From NCBI RefSeq assembly GCF_017562075.2, contig NC_054083.1, positions 38,919,255-38,983,254 on the forward strand: DNA of 64,000 nucleotides. Reading direction: 5' to 3'. The notes beneath the pieces were generated by a model. The model was not told the DNA's origin, searched no databases, and worked only from the letters and a program-made list of their open reading frames with translations. This document shows, in pieces, positions 25,901 to 36,505 of this stretch. How positions within the stretch are numbered: position 1 is the first letter of the stretch; every line of letters starts with the position of its first letter. Position numbers and translations under genes: made by a program. This stretch comes from Anopheles merus (Eukaryota > Arthropoda > Insecta > Diptera > Culicidae).

Positions 25901-28521
25901 CCCGGGCTCCTCAAGTCTGCTACTTGCAGTCCCGGTTTCGATAAGGAACGGAAACGCTACTCCCCTCCCTTGTAAGGTACTCAACATCGTTTCTCAGCCC
26001 GACGCAAGGCGGCAAAATATCGTAATGGTGAAATGATGGGGTGTGTGTGGTGGTGCTTGTTAGAGGTTAAGGGGAACTATGCTTCCCTCCCAGTACCCCA
26101 GTAAAAGGATACACGATCGAAACCGGCGCGGGGTATATGCGGAAAAGGACTTCCACGGCAAAAGTTACTCCCGACTAACGCTTGCCCCGTTCATTCGGGA
26201 AAGTGCTGTAACGGAGTGTGCCCAGCCCATTAAGGGATCCGTTTCGCACTGCCACTGGATGGGTAAGAATAAAATTCGCATAAAGACACAGATTTAATCC
26301 CTCAAACGGTGCCACCGAGAGCTAACGTTTTGCCAAATCCGTGTGCTGTTCGCACAGTAATGAACAGTGTAGGGTTTACGCAGAACAAGAAGGAAATTGG
26401 AAATTACATATTTCTCGAAGCGAATTGATCCCCGGATTTGGATTCCTGGTCTGGTTAGGTTTGGGAGGATTGAATTTGATGAACTTTCCAAACCGTTGCA
26501 CATCCACATCCGCTAATCTACATCATTCGAAATGGATGTCAGTTGGTAACAAACACTTCCAAAAATACCAAACCACCACCAACCGGCACAGACTGGCAGT
26601 GTAATGAGAAAAAAGCTAATTAAGTATAAATGCAAACCGATTAACTTAATGCCTTTCATTGTCCTTCACACGTACGGCTTCCACGATTGGTGGAAATTAA
26701 TTCCGACAGCCCAAAAGAGACCCGCTGAGAGGCAGTGGAATTTCGTGCCAACACTTACAATGCTTCGAGCCCTACAGCCCACACAACACCCCACACGATT
26801 AAAAGCACGTCGTCCTCATTGTCAAAGCAGAAAGTGATTGCAAAGATTAATTCCAACCAGATTATGATTGCGTTTACAGAAACAAACACAACAAAGGATT
26901 GAGTTCAGATAAATAGGCTTAAAATAGCAAACTTAAGCATAGAGGGAGACTATTATCACTCAAACTAAAGTGCAGCACTCCCTCCCCTCTCTAGGATCGT
27001 TGTTTTCTTTTTCCCCGTAACAATACTTCTGGCCAACAACGGAGGGCATCCTCCGGCCAAATTAAATCCCATCAGCCACTCTCAGCGTAATAGCCATATT
27101 TAAATTGCAATGCCCACTTCACCCACACACACACACAGCTAATCAAAGCCCAAACGGTTCGCTATCCACCCAAAAAGCTTTTTCTTCCAGCTGTATACAA
27201 GTATGCACCTGAAACGTTTGCCATGGTCTTTGTACGGCTTCCATCCGACACTCCGAGGGCCGCCGCCACCCTGTGCCTTGTGTGTGCTTGAGTTGAGTAA
27301 TTTTGTTTTCATAAAATCTGCATAGCAATTGGCGAACCCGGGTGAGCGGGACTGCCGCCCCGTGGTACCAGACATCTCCTCGCGCCAGCGTGACACATCT
27401 CGAGATGAAATGCTTTGCATATTATTCCGAGAGTTCATTGCTATGCAATGTCACTACTATTTTGCTTTCCACGTGCACAGCGCGACATGTTTGCCCGGTG
27501 GGGCAGGGGGGAAGGGAAAGCGCTTTGTTATATGGCTTATGCGTTCGGATATGAGCCTCTACCTCTTTCGTTTTTTGACAATAGCCAATCATCTGCCAAG
27601 GTTGAACGAGGGAGCGTCATGAGACGGAGGCGACGCGCCAGAGCATGATTAAAACCACAGTCTCAATCCCCCTGCTGTGGGTCGTAAAAATAAGATACAC
27701 TGCACAAGACAGACAGGCTCCGGTGTATCCACCTTTTTCCGATCCCTCTGTATATCAAAGTGCTTGACATAATCATACAATCTGTACCTCGGTGTGAACG
27801 TTCCTTGTTATGCAATTTGGGCAGCATCCTCTCGAGCCAGACAGCCTGAAGCCTTTCATCAACAAAACAAGGTCCTGAAGTGATTTCCAAAAATATCACC
27901 GAAAACCATTGCCACCAACATGCTTCATCGGTGCTTCTCGACATCAAGGATGGCTTACAAACAGCACTAAAAACAGAACCAAACCACAGAATGTCACTAA
28001 AAATGTTACACTTTTGCTGTGCTCTAAGCGTACCACACTTTACCACACCACAGATGACACAGTGTCTCCACAAGCGCAGCGTTTGTTTTGGCACGGCTGT
28101 GTGTAACTTTGCCCAGCCGCCCGGCCCTGCAGCGGAGGAGTACCTTGAAATAAATACTGGAAGCTATTTACATTTCGATATCGCCAACGCGAACGCAACG
28201 GCACACAGACTGCGCCCCATTGCTACTAGATCGGACGGCACGCATTGTAGCAACGGGAACGATATGTAGACGATGACTTCATCGCCTACTACACGCATGC
28301 AGGGGCCACAGCCAATGCGTATGTTTGTTTCGCACCACGTGTCTGTTGTTGTCGTGGTGGCGTTACATCTTCCCGGCAGATGAAACCTTACGAGAGCGAA
28401 TTATGACCATACACTGGGAGGGCTTTCGCTATTTATTGTCGCACCGAATCTACAAGGAGGAGAAGCAAAAGAAGAGTGTTTAAAAACCCATTCCAGCGCC
28501 GCGCGCGACGATGAGCAGACG
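22961..28521. other. non-coding stretch, no gene recognised
   Basis: I see no conserved coding sequence. CA/GT runs lie near 23340, 24790-24808, 25145-25158 and 27123-27137. The last bases are the target site of the retrotransposon that follows. Confidence 0.55.
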
Positions 28522-28526
28522 ATGAT

Positions 28527-28840
28527 TGTCGCTGACGACAATTTAGGCTTAAAAAACAAAGCGTTGCTAGGTCAATAAATGCTGACTAGCTACGTTATGC
28601 AACGCGCCAGCGATGCGCGCTGGTTTAACGATTAAATGGAAAATAGGCTAAGAAGAATAGACTAAGAAAAATATGCTGATCGACGACGGTCAGCATTTTT
28701 AGAGTATAAAATCAATTGAATAAACTAATGAATGGATTATTTGCCAAGAACCAGTTGGTGCGTTATTATTGTGCTTAAGTCGGCGTGTACTGTGCCTGTC
28801 TTAAGCTGCTGCTCCGAAAGACACTTTCGTGTGCGCGACA
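28527..28840 (+). repeat. 5' LTR of BEL/Pao element
   Basis: It begins TGTCGCTGACGACA and ends GTGCGCGACA, so the ends are TG...CA with short TGTCG/CGACA inverted repeats. A TATAAA at 28705-28710 and AATAAA at 28719-28724 could serve as promoter and poly(A) signal. A hairpin with ATGCTGA/TCAGCAT arms lies at about 28672-28696. The 3' LTR is the same length and sequence. Confidence 0.97.
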
Positions 28841-29757
28841 AATGGTGGCTCCAGAGAGGACGCATCAACCAACGGTTCGGCAAGTAGTCAAATAAATCGG
28901 GAAATAAAAACCCGAAGTAGTAACAAGCCCGTAGAGGCGTGAATAGACCCCACAGCAACCCAAGCAGGGTTGTGATAGTGAAACAACGGCGACGGACGAC
29001 GATCCGGCGTAGCCGATATACGACAGCCAGCCCAGGAAGAAGGGCCACGCACCAGTTGCCGACGAAGCAAAACCCGAGAAGCGCCTCGGCGGTGAGTGAG
29101 TGCAAAATAACTGTAAGTGCAACGACACAACAGTGAATAGAACGCTGTCATTACCGCTAGTGAAGTGACGCAATCGAAAGTGAACTCGATACTGCCAACG
29201 TATAAGGCAAATGCTGAACTAGTGAAAAGGTGACCAATACGTGTACGCCGCGAGCTTCGAAAGGTGCATCCGTTCTCGCAACACAACATGACACCGTCAG
29301 TTTAGCGCCAGTTGAGAAAAAAAAAACAGTTATCGTAAAACGCGTGCGTCGCAAGTATCGGACGTTAACTCCGACGAAACGTGATTATAAAAGTCTGCAT
29401 AACGAAACACGTGTGCCGCGAGCTAAATATTGCATAAGGCATCCGACGCAGTGCAACGTAGGAAGAGCAAATTGATGAAATTAATTGTGACGAGTGTATC
29501 CATCGTGTGTATGACCGTCGTGTGTATGACCGTCGTGTGTATGACCGCCGACCCACCGCTAAGAAAACATCGTTCTGGTTGAGTCAACCATCGTTCTCGG
29601 TTTGAGGGCAACCGGCACGTAATACAGAAGACGTCGTATTTGATCCTGAGAAGACCAACAAGCAGCAGTGAAGACATCACTCCCGATCCAGCCGTCCCTG
29701 ACCAGCCGAATAGGAGTTGACTCTGCTGAAGCGGATCTGAACCAGGGTGAGTTCAAG
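28841..29757 (+). other. untranslated leader of BEL/Pao element
   Basis: About 0.9 kb lies between the LTR and the first good ATG. It has no long frame of its own. At 29503-29550 a 15-bp unit (CGTGTGTATGACCGT-like) is repeated about three times just before gag. A packaging or translation role is possible but only inferred. Confidence 0.7.
28843..28859 (+). other. primer binding site of BEL/Pao element
   Basis: TGGTGGCTCCAGAGAGG starts 2 bp after the 5' LTR. TGG pairs with a tRNA 3' CCA end. The tRNA species cannot be named from the sequence alone. Confidence 0.7.
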
Positions 29758-32664
29758 ATGGAATATGATTTTAAAAAGAATCCGAATGGGCACTGCAAAT
29801 TATGCACGAACCCAGATGAGATAGGGAAACTGATAACTTGTATTGATTGCGACAGGTGGTTTCATTTGTCATGCTTAGATATAAAATCACCTGTTAAAGA
29901 TTTTTTATGCAAAAAGTGTAAAGATAGGGAAGTTGAACGGCAGGAATATAGGTCAGCACTAATGCAAACGCAAAAACTGCTGAAAGAAAAAATGACAAAT
30001 GAAGAAGAAAAAGAAAAAGAAAAAGTAAGAATAGAAGAAGAGCTAAAACGGCTACAAGAAGAGATACAAAACAAAAAATCAGAAGAGGTCAATGAAAAAC
30101 CAATGACAAGTTTAGACGTAAAACTGTTAACTCAGAGTTTAGACAAAATGGTTCAATCGTTGTGTTCTAAGGACTCGAAAGTAACACTTTCAAAGCTTCC
30201 AGATTTCGATGGAAGCTATAAATGCTGGCCTCAATTTAAACAAGCCTACGAAGAAACTTCCCGAGCCTGTAAGTTTTCAAATTTAGAAAACATGAATAGG
30301 CTGCAAAGGCATCTGAAAGGCGAAGCACTTCGTGCGGTTAGCGGGTTAATGCTTAACCCAGAAAACGTTCCGCTTGTATTAAACAGGCTCGACAAAATGT
30401 TTGGAAATGCTGAAAGCATTTACAAGTCTTTACTGTTAGAATTACTAGCAGTAAAGCACATAACGACAGATAATCCCTCAGCATTTTTAGAATTTTCCAA
30501 CGCTTTGCGCAATCTCATTGATAACATGGTGTTGTTGAAACAAGAAGGTTTTTTGAATGATCAGAGGCTGCTAAACGATTTGACATCAAGGTTTTCAACC
30601 GAACTTCGGAACGAATGGTTGAAACACACAATAAGTAGGAAACAAGATAATAAGAATCTTACGCTAGAAGACCTAGCAGAATGGCTGAAACCCTCTGAAG
30701 AACTGGCCATTATACTGGCCGCGAACGAAGGAGTAACCAAACAAGAAAGGTCGAACCGTCAAAACATGCAGCATCGTCATAAAGGGCCAGAAAAGGAAAC
30801 GATATGTCTAATTTGTGGATTTCTTCATGAAACCACTCGTTGCCGACAATTGAACGGTAAGACGCCCGATGAAAAATTATCTCTTTTCATTCGGCATAGA
30901 ATTTGCACCAATTGCTGCAAGTACAGCAACCATAACGCCCAAAACTGTCGCCTACCACCACAATGTAATGTATACGGTTGCGGCAAAAGGCATCATAGTA
31001 TGTTTCATAAAAGAAATCTGGTAGAAGGGCAACCTACAAACAAAATAAATTGCCATCAGGAAAAGAATAATCTGTTCTATCAGATCGTGCCCATCACTTT
31101 GCACCACAATGAAAGAAAATTCGAAACTTATGCATTCATGGATCCTGGCTCTTCAACTAGCCTCATTTTGGAAAGTGTCCGAAAAGAACTAAACGTTCAC
31201 GGACCAAAAAGACCGCTAACTCTCTCCTGGACGGACGGAAGCATTCAAAAAGAGACAGAAAGTAGGATAGTTCCCATAACAGTAGAGGGAGCTAACAAAA
31301 GAAAATTCCAAGTTAAAGGTCTCAGAAGTGTAAGGGAACTTAACCTTCCCGTTCAAAGCATAGATGCTCCGTTTTTGCAAAGAAAATTTAAACATTTGAA
31401 AGGCATTAGTATCTCTAGCTATGCAGATGCGAGGCCTACCGTGCTACTAGGCCTTCCACATTCGTATCTTTGCCATGGTGCAAAATATCGAGAAGGTAGA
31501 CCAAACGAACCAATTGCCCATGAAACGAGGCTTGGTTGGGTCATTTTTGGGGGAACGAATACGCCAAATGTCACAGAGAACTCATTTGTGATGACAGAGA
31601 CGTACGAAGAAGAAAACAAGAACATGATGCAAATCTTGCGTGGTTTCTTTTCTACAGAGGAATTTGGAGTTAAACCTACTCCAACCCGTGCCTCTGAAGA
31701 AGACAAAAGAGCGTTAAAGATTATGAAAGAAACGCTTAAAAATACTGGCGACGTATACGAAATTGGTTTAGTATGGAAAACCGACAATCCTAAATTGCCA
31801 GATAGTTACGGACAAGCGCTTACGCGCTTAAAAAGTCAAGAGAAGGCAATGGAAAGGGATCCAAACTTAAAATCATGGTATCATAAAGAAATAAACGCAT
31901 ACATTGAAAAGGGATATGCACGTAAGGCGACACCAATGGAACTGCTGCAATTGAACGGGAAAATAAACTATATTCCCCACTTTTCCGTGATAAACCATAA
32001 TAAACCCATTCCCAAACCACGTTTAGTATTCGACGCGGCTGCAAAAAATCAAAATATATCCCTTAATTCTCAACTTCTTTCCGGCCCAGATCTTACTGCG
32101 TCCCTGTTCGGAGTGCTAGTCCGCTTCAGGGAACACAAAATAGGCTGTTCAGGAGATATCAAGGAAATGTATCACCAGGTAAAGGTGAGACGGGAAGATC
32201 AAGACGCTCAAAGATTTCTATTTCGAGAATCGCCTTCTGACGTTCCTCAAGTTTACGTTATGCAAGTGATGACATTTGGGGCAACTTGTTCACCAACTTG
32301 TGCTCAGTTTGTGAAGAACGAGAACGCACTGCGTTACAAAAATATTTATCCCCAGGCAGTAAAAGCGATTATTGAAAATCACTACGTAGATGACTACCTA
32401 GATAGTTATCCAGATATTGATACAGCCGTGAATACTATCTCGGAGGTGTGTAAAATACATGATGATGCTAAATTCTTTATGAGAAACTTCTTTTCCAACT
32501 CAAAAGAAGTAGAGAAAAGCATTCCAACCAACAGGTTATCTGAGAAAAGTGTACTTGGCATAGAGGAGAAAAATCAAAACTTCGATAAAGTGTTGGGATT
32601 GATTTGGGACAAAGAGTCTGACGTCTTTGCCTACAAGTTTAAAAAGGCAGATATTAAAAATTAA
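29758..32664 (+). CDS. BEL/Pao Gag-protease-reverse transcriptase (968 aa)
   Basis: The start is ATG 29758 in the context AAGATGG. The same frame is open upstream to 29668, but only from a GTG. In order: a canonical PHD finger (C13-x2-C16, C28-x2-C31, H36-x2-C39, C51-x2-C54, with WFH before the His); a Lys/Glu-rich coiled coil about 58-105; a DUF1759-type Gag region about 145-290; CCHC-like zinc knuckles about 350-425; an aspartic protease with DPGSS near residue 461; and reverse transcriptase with PRLVFDAA about 750, a catalytic Asp near 799 and YVDD near 875-878. It packages and copies the element RNA. The frame stops at 32662-32664, just after RT, where BEL elements normally continue into RNase H. 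An N-terminal PHD finger is not a standard part of Gag. Confidence 0.95.
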   Translation: MEYDFKKNPNGHCKLCTNPDEIGKLITCIDCDRWFHLSCLDIKSPVKDFLCKKCKDREVERQEYRSALMQTQKLLKEKMTNEEEKEKEKVRIEEELKRLQEEIQNKKSEEVNEKPMTSLDVKLLTQSLDKMVQSLCSKDSKVTLSKLPDFDGSYKCWPQFKQAYEETSRACKFSNLENMNRLQRHLKGEALRAVSGLMLNPENVPLVLNRLDKMFGNAESIYKSLLLELLAVKHITTDNPSAFLEFSNALRNLIDNMVLLKQEGFLNDQRLLNDLTSRFSTELRNEWLKHTISRKQDNKNLTLEDLAEWLKPSEELAIILAANEGVTKQERSNRQNMQHRHKGPEKETICLICGFLHETTRCRQLNGKTPDEKLSLFIRHRICTNCCKYSNHNAQNCRLPPQCNVYGCGKRHHSMFHKRNLVEGQPTNKINCHQEKNNLFYQIVPITLHHNERKFETYAFMDPGSSTSLILESVRKELNVHGPKRPLTLSWTDGSIQKETESRIVPITVEGANKRKFQVKGLRSVRELNLPVQSIDAPFLQRKFKHLKGISISSYADARPTVLLGLPHSYLCHGAKYREGRPNEPIAHETRLGWVIFGGTNTPNVTENSFVMTETYEEENKNMMQILRGFFSTEEFGVKPTPTRASEEDKRALKIMKETLKNTGDVYEIGLVWKTDNPKLPDSYGQALTRLKSQEKAMERDPNLKSWYHKEINAYIEKGYARKATPMELLQLNGKINYIPHFSVINHNKPIPKPRLVFDAAAKNQNISLNSQLLSGPDLTASLFGVLVRFREHKIGCSGDIKEMYHQVKVRREDQDAQRFLFRESPSDVPQVYVMQVMTFGATCSPTCAQFVKNENALRYKNIYPQAVKAIIENHYVDDYLDSYPDIDTAVNTISEVCKIHDDAKFFMRNFFSNSKEVEKSIPTNRLSEKSVLGIEEKNQNFDKVLGLIWDKESDVFAYKFKKADIKN

Positions 32665-32676
32665 CGAAACGTCAGA
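32650..32676 (+). other. frame change between RT and RNase H
   Basis: The upstream frame ends in TAA at 32662-32664 after a run of five A (32656-32660). The conserved BEL segment that follows RT is open in the -1 frame from before this stop and runs into the next ORF. A one-base change in the A-run, an assembly error, or ribosomal -1 slippage would each explain it. No classic X-XXY-YYZ slippery heptamer is in register, so a mutation or sequencing error is more likely. Confidence 0.8.
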
Positions 32677-35018
32677 TGTTCTCATATATAATGAAAATCT
32701 ACGATCCTCTAGGTCATCTTGCCAACATTACTGTTGAAGGTAAAATTTTGATGCAAGATCTTTGGAAAACTAAACTAGACTGGGATGACGAAATCACACA
32801 GTCCATAAAGGAAAAATGGGAAAACTGGATAAACCGAATCGAAAACTCGATCAACATATCTATACCTAGATGTTTTTCGATTGGAAATAACGTAAAGATC
32901 AGGGAGCTCCATACTTTCGTAGACGCGTCAGAAAAAGCCTTTGCCGCGGTTACGTATCTTAGGACAGTCCACGACTTAGGCATCGACATAAGTATCGTGG
33001 CCGCAAAATCAAGAGTCGCTCCTACCAAACCACTGTCGATCCCTAGGCTTGAATTGCAAGGGGCAGTGCTAGGCACTCGCCTAAACGAATCAATCAAGAG
33101 GGAATTGCGGTTAAAGGTTCAAACAGAATTCTTTTGGACCGATTCAAAAACAGTTCTAGCTTGGCTTAACTCAGAGCCTAGAACATATAATCAGTTCGTA
33201 GCCCTGAGAATCGGAGAAATTTTGGAGTTCAACTCTCCGAAGCAGTGGAACTGGGTAGCATCTGCAGAAAACCCTGCTGACGAAGCTACAAAAACTTGTA
33301 AGAAAAAGTCAATATGGTTAAATGGTCCCGACTTTCTCAAAAATTTAGAAATAAAAACACTAACACCAGACATTCCGGACACATTTGAAGACCGGAAAAG
33401 GGTAAACACTTCGAGAACAGTGGAAAGAATAGATTATGACGCCATTTCCGTCGAATGGTGTTCCAACTGGCACCGTCTAAAACGATCGGTAGCGTACGCA
33501 CTAAAGTACTTGGATTGGTTAAAAAGTAAGGCTAAATCCCTGTCATTTTCGACAGCAATCGATAAAGCTACCCTTGACTTAGCTGAGCGCCACTTAATAA
33601 AAAAGGCTCAATGGGAAAGCTTTCAAACGGAGATGATACAACTCTCATTGAAAAACCCGATTAATGGCAGCAGTAAAGTTAGGTGCCTGTGCCCTATGTT
33701 GGACCAAGATGGGATCATGCGTTCTAGAGGAAGACTTGAACACGTTAAATTTCTTCAATTTAACGCACGTAGCCCTATTGTCCTACCAAAAGGGCATCAC
33801 ATTACAAACCTTATCCTACAACATTATCATGAGAGGTACTACCACCAGAAGAGCGAATCAGTGATGGTTGCAGTTCGTCAAAAATTCTGGGTGATAGATC
33901 TCAGAAGCAGTCTTAAGCACGTAATAAACAAATGTCAATACTGCAAAAACGCACGAGCTAAACCAATCCCACCAATAATGGCACCACTGCCAACATGTAG
34001 AACAGCAGTGTTTAAAAAACCATTTACGCATTGTGGAGTAGATTACTTCGGCCCCCTATTCGTTACGATAGGCAGACGGTCAGAAAAAAGGTGGGGTGTT
34101 ATATTTACGTGTTTAACCACAAGAGCAATCCATATAGAAATAGCCATTGATCTAACGGCAAGCACCTTTATTGTTTGCTTAAAAAATTTGCAATACAGAA
34201 GAGGAAAGGTATCTTTCCTATACAGCGATAATGGGACCAACTTTGTCGGAGCCGACAATGAGATGAAACAAATAAGATATCGATGTGCCTCAGAAGGCAT
34301 AGAATGGATCTTTAACCCACCAGGCGCCCCTCATTTTGGAGGTGCGTGGGAGCGAATGGTTGGAGAAATCAAGAGTCTGCTTCCCATGGCTGAGAGTTAT
34401 AAAGAACACGTTCTCAGATCAATACTAACTGAGATAGAGTTCCTAACAAATAATCGACCATTGACTCACTTAACACTAGAACGAGAAGATGACGAGCCCC
34501 TAACTCCAGCTCATTTCTTGCTAGGTTGTTCCGGCGAGGCAGAGCCGAATATCTCAGATATCACCAAAACAGAATTGGTACGGTCCGATTGGAAAAGGGC
34601 CCAGGCAATCACACAACAATATTGGCGACGGTGGATAGCTGAGTATCTCCCAAAGCTTTCTAAACGAGAGAAGTGGACTCAACCGGCCAAACCATTACAA
34701 ATAGGCGATATTGTCACGTTTCCCGATGAACAAAGGAAAGGAAAATGGTTTAAAGGCCGAATCTGCGAGCTGGTAACTGGCGTAGACGGACAGACTCGTT
34801 CAGCACGAATCAAAGTAGGTAATAATTTAGTTAACAGGCCAACTGTAAAACTAGCAGTACTCGAGGTAAAACGAGATCAAACATTTTCAAATTGGGGAAA
34901 AAGGAAAGAAACAAATCTTAACGTTATAAAAGCTAAAGCAGAAGAACTAGCAAGTCAAATACCAAAAAGGAAAAAGCTCAAAATTAGGCCCGTATCATGG
35001 AGCTCATCCTTAAAATAA
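32676..35018 (+). CDS. BEL/Pao Pol C-terminal part: RNase H and integrase (780 aa)
   Basis: This frame continues pol after the frame change. The ATG at 32676 is internal to the conserved segment, so it is probably not a native start. It shows IYDPLG near residue 10, RNase H motifs (TFVDAS about 80, FWTDSKTV about 152, NPADEATK about 199), an integrase zinc finger (HH about 374, CQYC about 420), and integrase core motifs with Asp about 456 (GVDYFGP), Asp about 518 (YSDNGTNF) and Glu about 559 (PHFGGAWE). A DUF5641-type C-terminal domain with QIGDIV spans about 640-750. It removes the RNA strand and inserts the cDNA. All visible catalytic residues are present. It overlaps the env-like ORF by 22 bp. 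Confidence 0.95.
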   Translation: MFSYIMKIYDPLGHLANITVEGKILMQDLWKTKLDWDDEITQSIKEKWENWINRIENSINISIPRCFSIGNNVKIRELHTFVDASEKAFAAVTYLRTVHDLGIDISIVAAKSRVAPTKPLSIPRLELQGAVLGTRLNESIKRELRLKVQTEFFWTDSKTVLAWLNSEPRTYNQFVALRIGEILEFNSPKQWNWVASAENPADEATKTCKKKSIWLNGPDFLKNLEIKTLTPDIPDTFEDRKRVNTSRTVERIDYDAISVEWCSNWHRLKRSVAYALKYLDWLKSKAKSLSFSTAIDKATLDLAERHLIKKAQWESFQTEMIQLSLKNPINGSSKVRCLCPMLDQDGIMRSRGRLEHVKFLQFNARSPIVLPKGHHITNLILQHYHERYYHQKSESVMVAVRQKFWVIDLRSSLKHVINKCQYCKNARAKPIPPIMAPLPTCRTAVFKKPFTHCGVDYFGPLFVTIGRRSEKRWGVIFTCLTTRAIHIEIAIDLTASTFIVCLKNLQYRRGKVSFLYSDNGTNFVGADNEMKQIRYRCASEGIEWIFNPPGAPHFGGAWERMVGEIKSLLPMAESYKEHVLRSILTEIEFLTNNRPLTHLTLEREDDEPLTPAHFLLGCSGEAEPNISDITKTELVRSDWKRAQAITQQYWRRWIAEYLPKLSKREKWTQPAKPLQIGDIVTFPDEQRKGKWFKGRICELVTGVDGQTRSARIKVGNNLVNRPTVKLAVLEVKRDQTFSNWGKRKETNLNVIKAKAEELASQIPKRKKLKIRPVSWSSSLK

Positions 35019-36475
35019 CAATATACATAGCCGCACTGTTTAGAGTCGAATGCTTATCGATCGTACCTATCCCTGAACCAGGAATATATTTTGATCATAT
35101 TGGGACACTCCTATTAAAAAAAGGAGCATGGGAAACGACATTCCATACGGGGACACGTCCGGAAAATGATACGGATACGTTACAAACGTTGAAAAAACAC
35201 TTAACCATAGTATTGAACTCCGTTAATAGTACGGACTCTGAACTCTCGGATCTAAAAGTTACACTTCAGCACGAATGCAACCATGCAATTCAACTAATCC
35301 AAGGAATAAGTCACAAAAGGACAAAACGCTCCCGGGGAATATTTGGTATACTAAAAGATTTCATGTTCGGGGGAGACGACATAGACGAGCAATTAGCAGC
35401 CTTCAGAGCAGCAGAGGATACAAAAATTACACATGTGTCCGAACGTTTGACCCAAACAAATAAAAAACACAATGAGTTAACAGAAAATTTACGTCACCGA
35501 ATAGACAAACTCTATGATGGTATAGATGTTCTCAGCAAGGAATTTAAGCATAACAAAAATGAAGTTCTAACAAAGTATATACAAGAAACGATCATGCTTA
35601 CAACCGCTCTAGTACAAGACATGATAAATAAGTATCACGAAATAGATTCAACCAAATTATATTTAGAGGACGAAGAGATGTTAAAACAAACTATACGAAG
35701 AAAGATGGCAAGTCATTATAACGTTTTAGAATACTCGGAAATAACCAATAGGAGAATAGAAGAGGGTGAAATAGTCTTTTCTATCAAAAAGATAATTGTA
35801 TCGATAGAAAATTACGAGATGTTTAAAGTCATAGCCATTCCAAACTTTGCCAATCATACGATTTTAGACATACATGAAAAAATAATAGCCATCAACGAAA
35901 CTAGTTACTTATACCCGAAGGAAATTTTTAAACTGAACGAATCGCACTACATATCTTCTGAGAAAATAATACAACGAGAACCAGACTGCATAGCATCAGC
36001 ATTACTACACACAGAAAGTGGTACCAGATGTAGTTCAAAGGAAATAGGGCCAGAAGTCACTGAATTTATACAACTTACAAATCCAAACAGTATTCTGTTC
36101 TTCTCTACCAACCCTGATAAGATATTACTAAAATGTAACAAAACACTCACTACCCCAAGCTGCTCAATCGGAATCATAACCTTGTCACTAGACTGTAGCA
36201 TTTTGACGAGCAAGTTCGAAATACAACCGACGATGCTAATAAAATCTGAGCAAGTCAGAGCATATTTTAAACCCATGTTAAATTTAAGCATATCAAAAGA
36301 AGATAAGTCTAACGAAGTAGAATCGGTAACTAGTAACTATGTACTTTTCTCAATAACCATACTAAGTGTTTCTATTACGGTCATCTTGGTTTCCGCGATG
36401 TTAATCAAGAAATATCTAAAACAAAATATTGGTCCTCCTCCATGCAGGCCACCCACTTTAAACCTAGAATTGTAA
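34997..36475 (+). CDS. env-like fusion glycoprotein, baculovirus-F type (492 aa)
   Basis: A separate +2-frame ORF begins 22 bp before pol ends, the place of env in retroviruses. It has a hydrophobic signal-like start (about 1-20), a basic furin-type site RTKR at 108-111, then a Gly/Phe-rich segment GIFGILKDFMFGGDD that resembles the fusion peptide of baculovirus F and errantivirus Env. A heptad-rich region follows (about 140-215). There are several N-x-S/T sites, a transmembrane helix near 446-470 (ITILSVSITVILVSAML) and a short tail of about 20 residues. It would sit in the membrane and could allow cell-to-cell movement, but infectivity is not shown. The frame is intact. The assignment rests on architecture and the cleavage-site region. 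Confidence 0.85.
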   Translation: MELILKITIYIAALFRVECLSIVPIPEPGIYFDHIGTLLLKKGAWETTFHTGTRPENDTDTLQTLKKHLTIVLNSVNSTDSELSDLKVTLQHECNHAIQLIQGISHKRTKRSRGIFGILKDFMFGGDDIDEQLAAFRAAEDTKITHVSERLTQTNKKHNELTENLRHRIDKLYDGIDVLSKEFKHNKNEVLTKYIQETIMLTTALVQDMINKYHEIDSTKLYLEDEEMLKQTIRRKMASHYNVLEYSEITNRRIEEGEIVFSIKKIIVSIENYEMFKVIAIPNFANHTILDIHEKIIAINETSYLYPKEIFKLNESHYISSEKIIQREPDCIASALLHTESGTRCSSKEIGPEVTEFIQLTNPNSILFFSTNPDKILLKCNKTLTTPSCSIGIITLSLDCSILTSKFEIQPTMLIKSEQVRAYFKPMLNLSISKEDKSNEVESVTSNYVLFSITILSVSITVILVSAMLIKKYLKQNIGPPPCRPPTLNLEL

Positions 36476-36494
36476 CTCCCCTACGAGGACTTAC

Positions 36495-36505
36495 GGGGGG
36501 AGGGA
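36495..36505 (+). other. polypurine tract of BEL/Pao element
   Basis: GGGGGGAGGGA directly abuts the 3' LTR, as expected for the plus-strand DNA primer. Confidence 0.9.

Noticed and set aside
29668..29757. Upstream extension of the Gag frame
   Set aside because: The extension begins at GTG, and the first ATG, at 29758, has a good context, so the start was placed there.
32652..32661. Programmed -1 frameshift signal
   Set aside because: No X-XXY-YYZ heptamer is in register and BEL elements normally have no shift here; a mutation or sequencing error is preferred.
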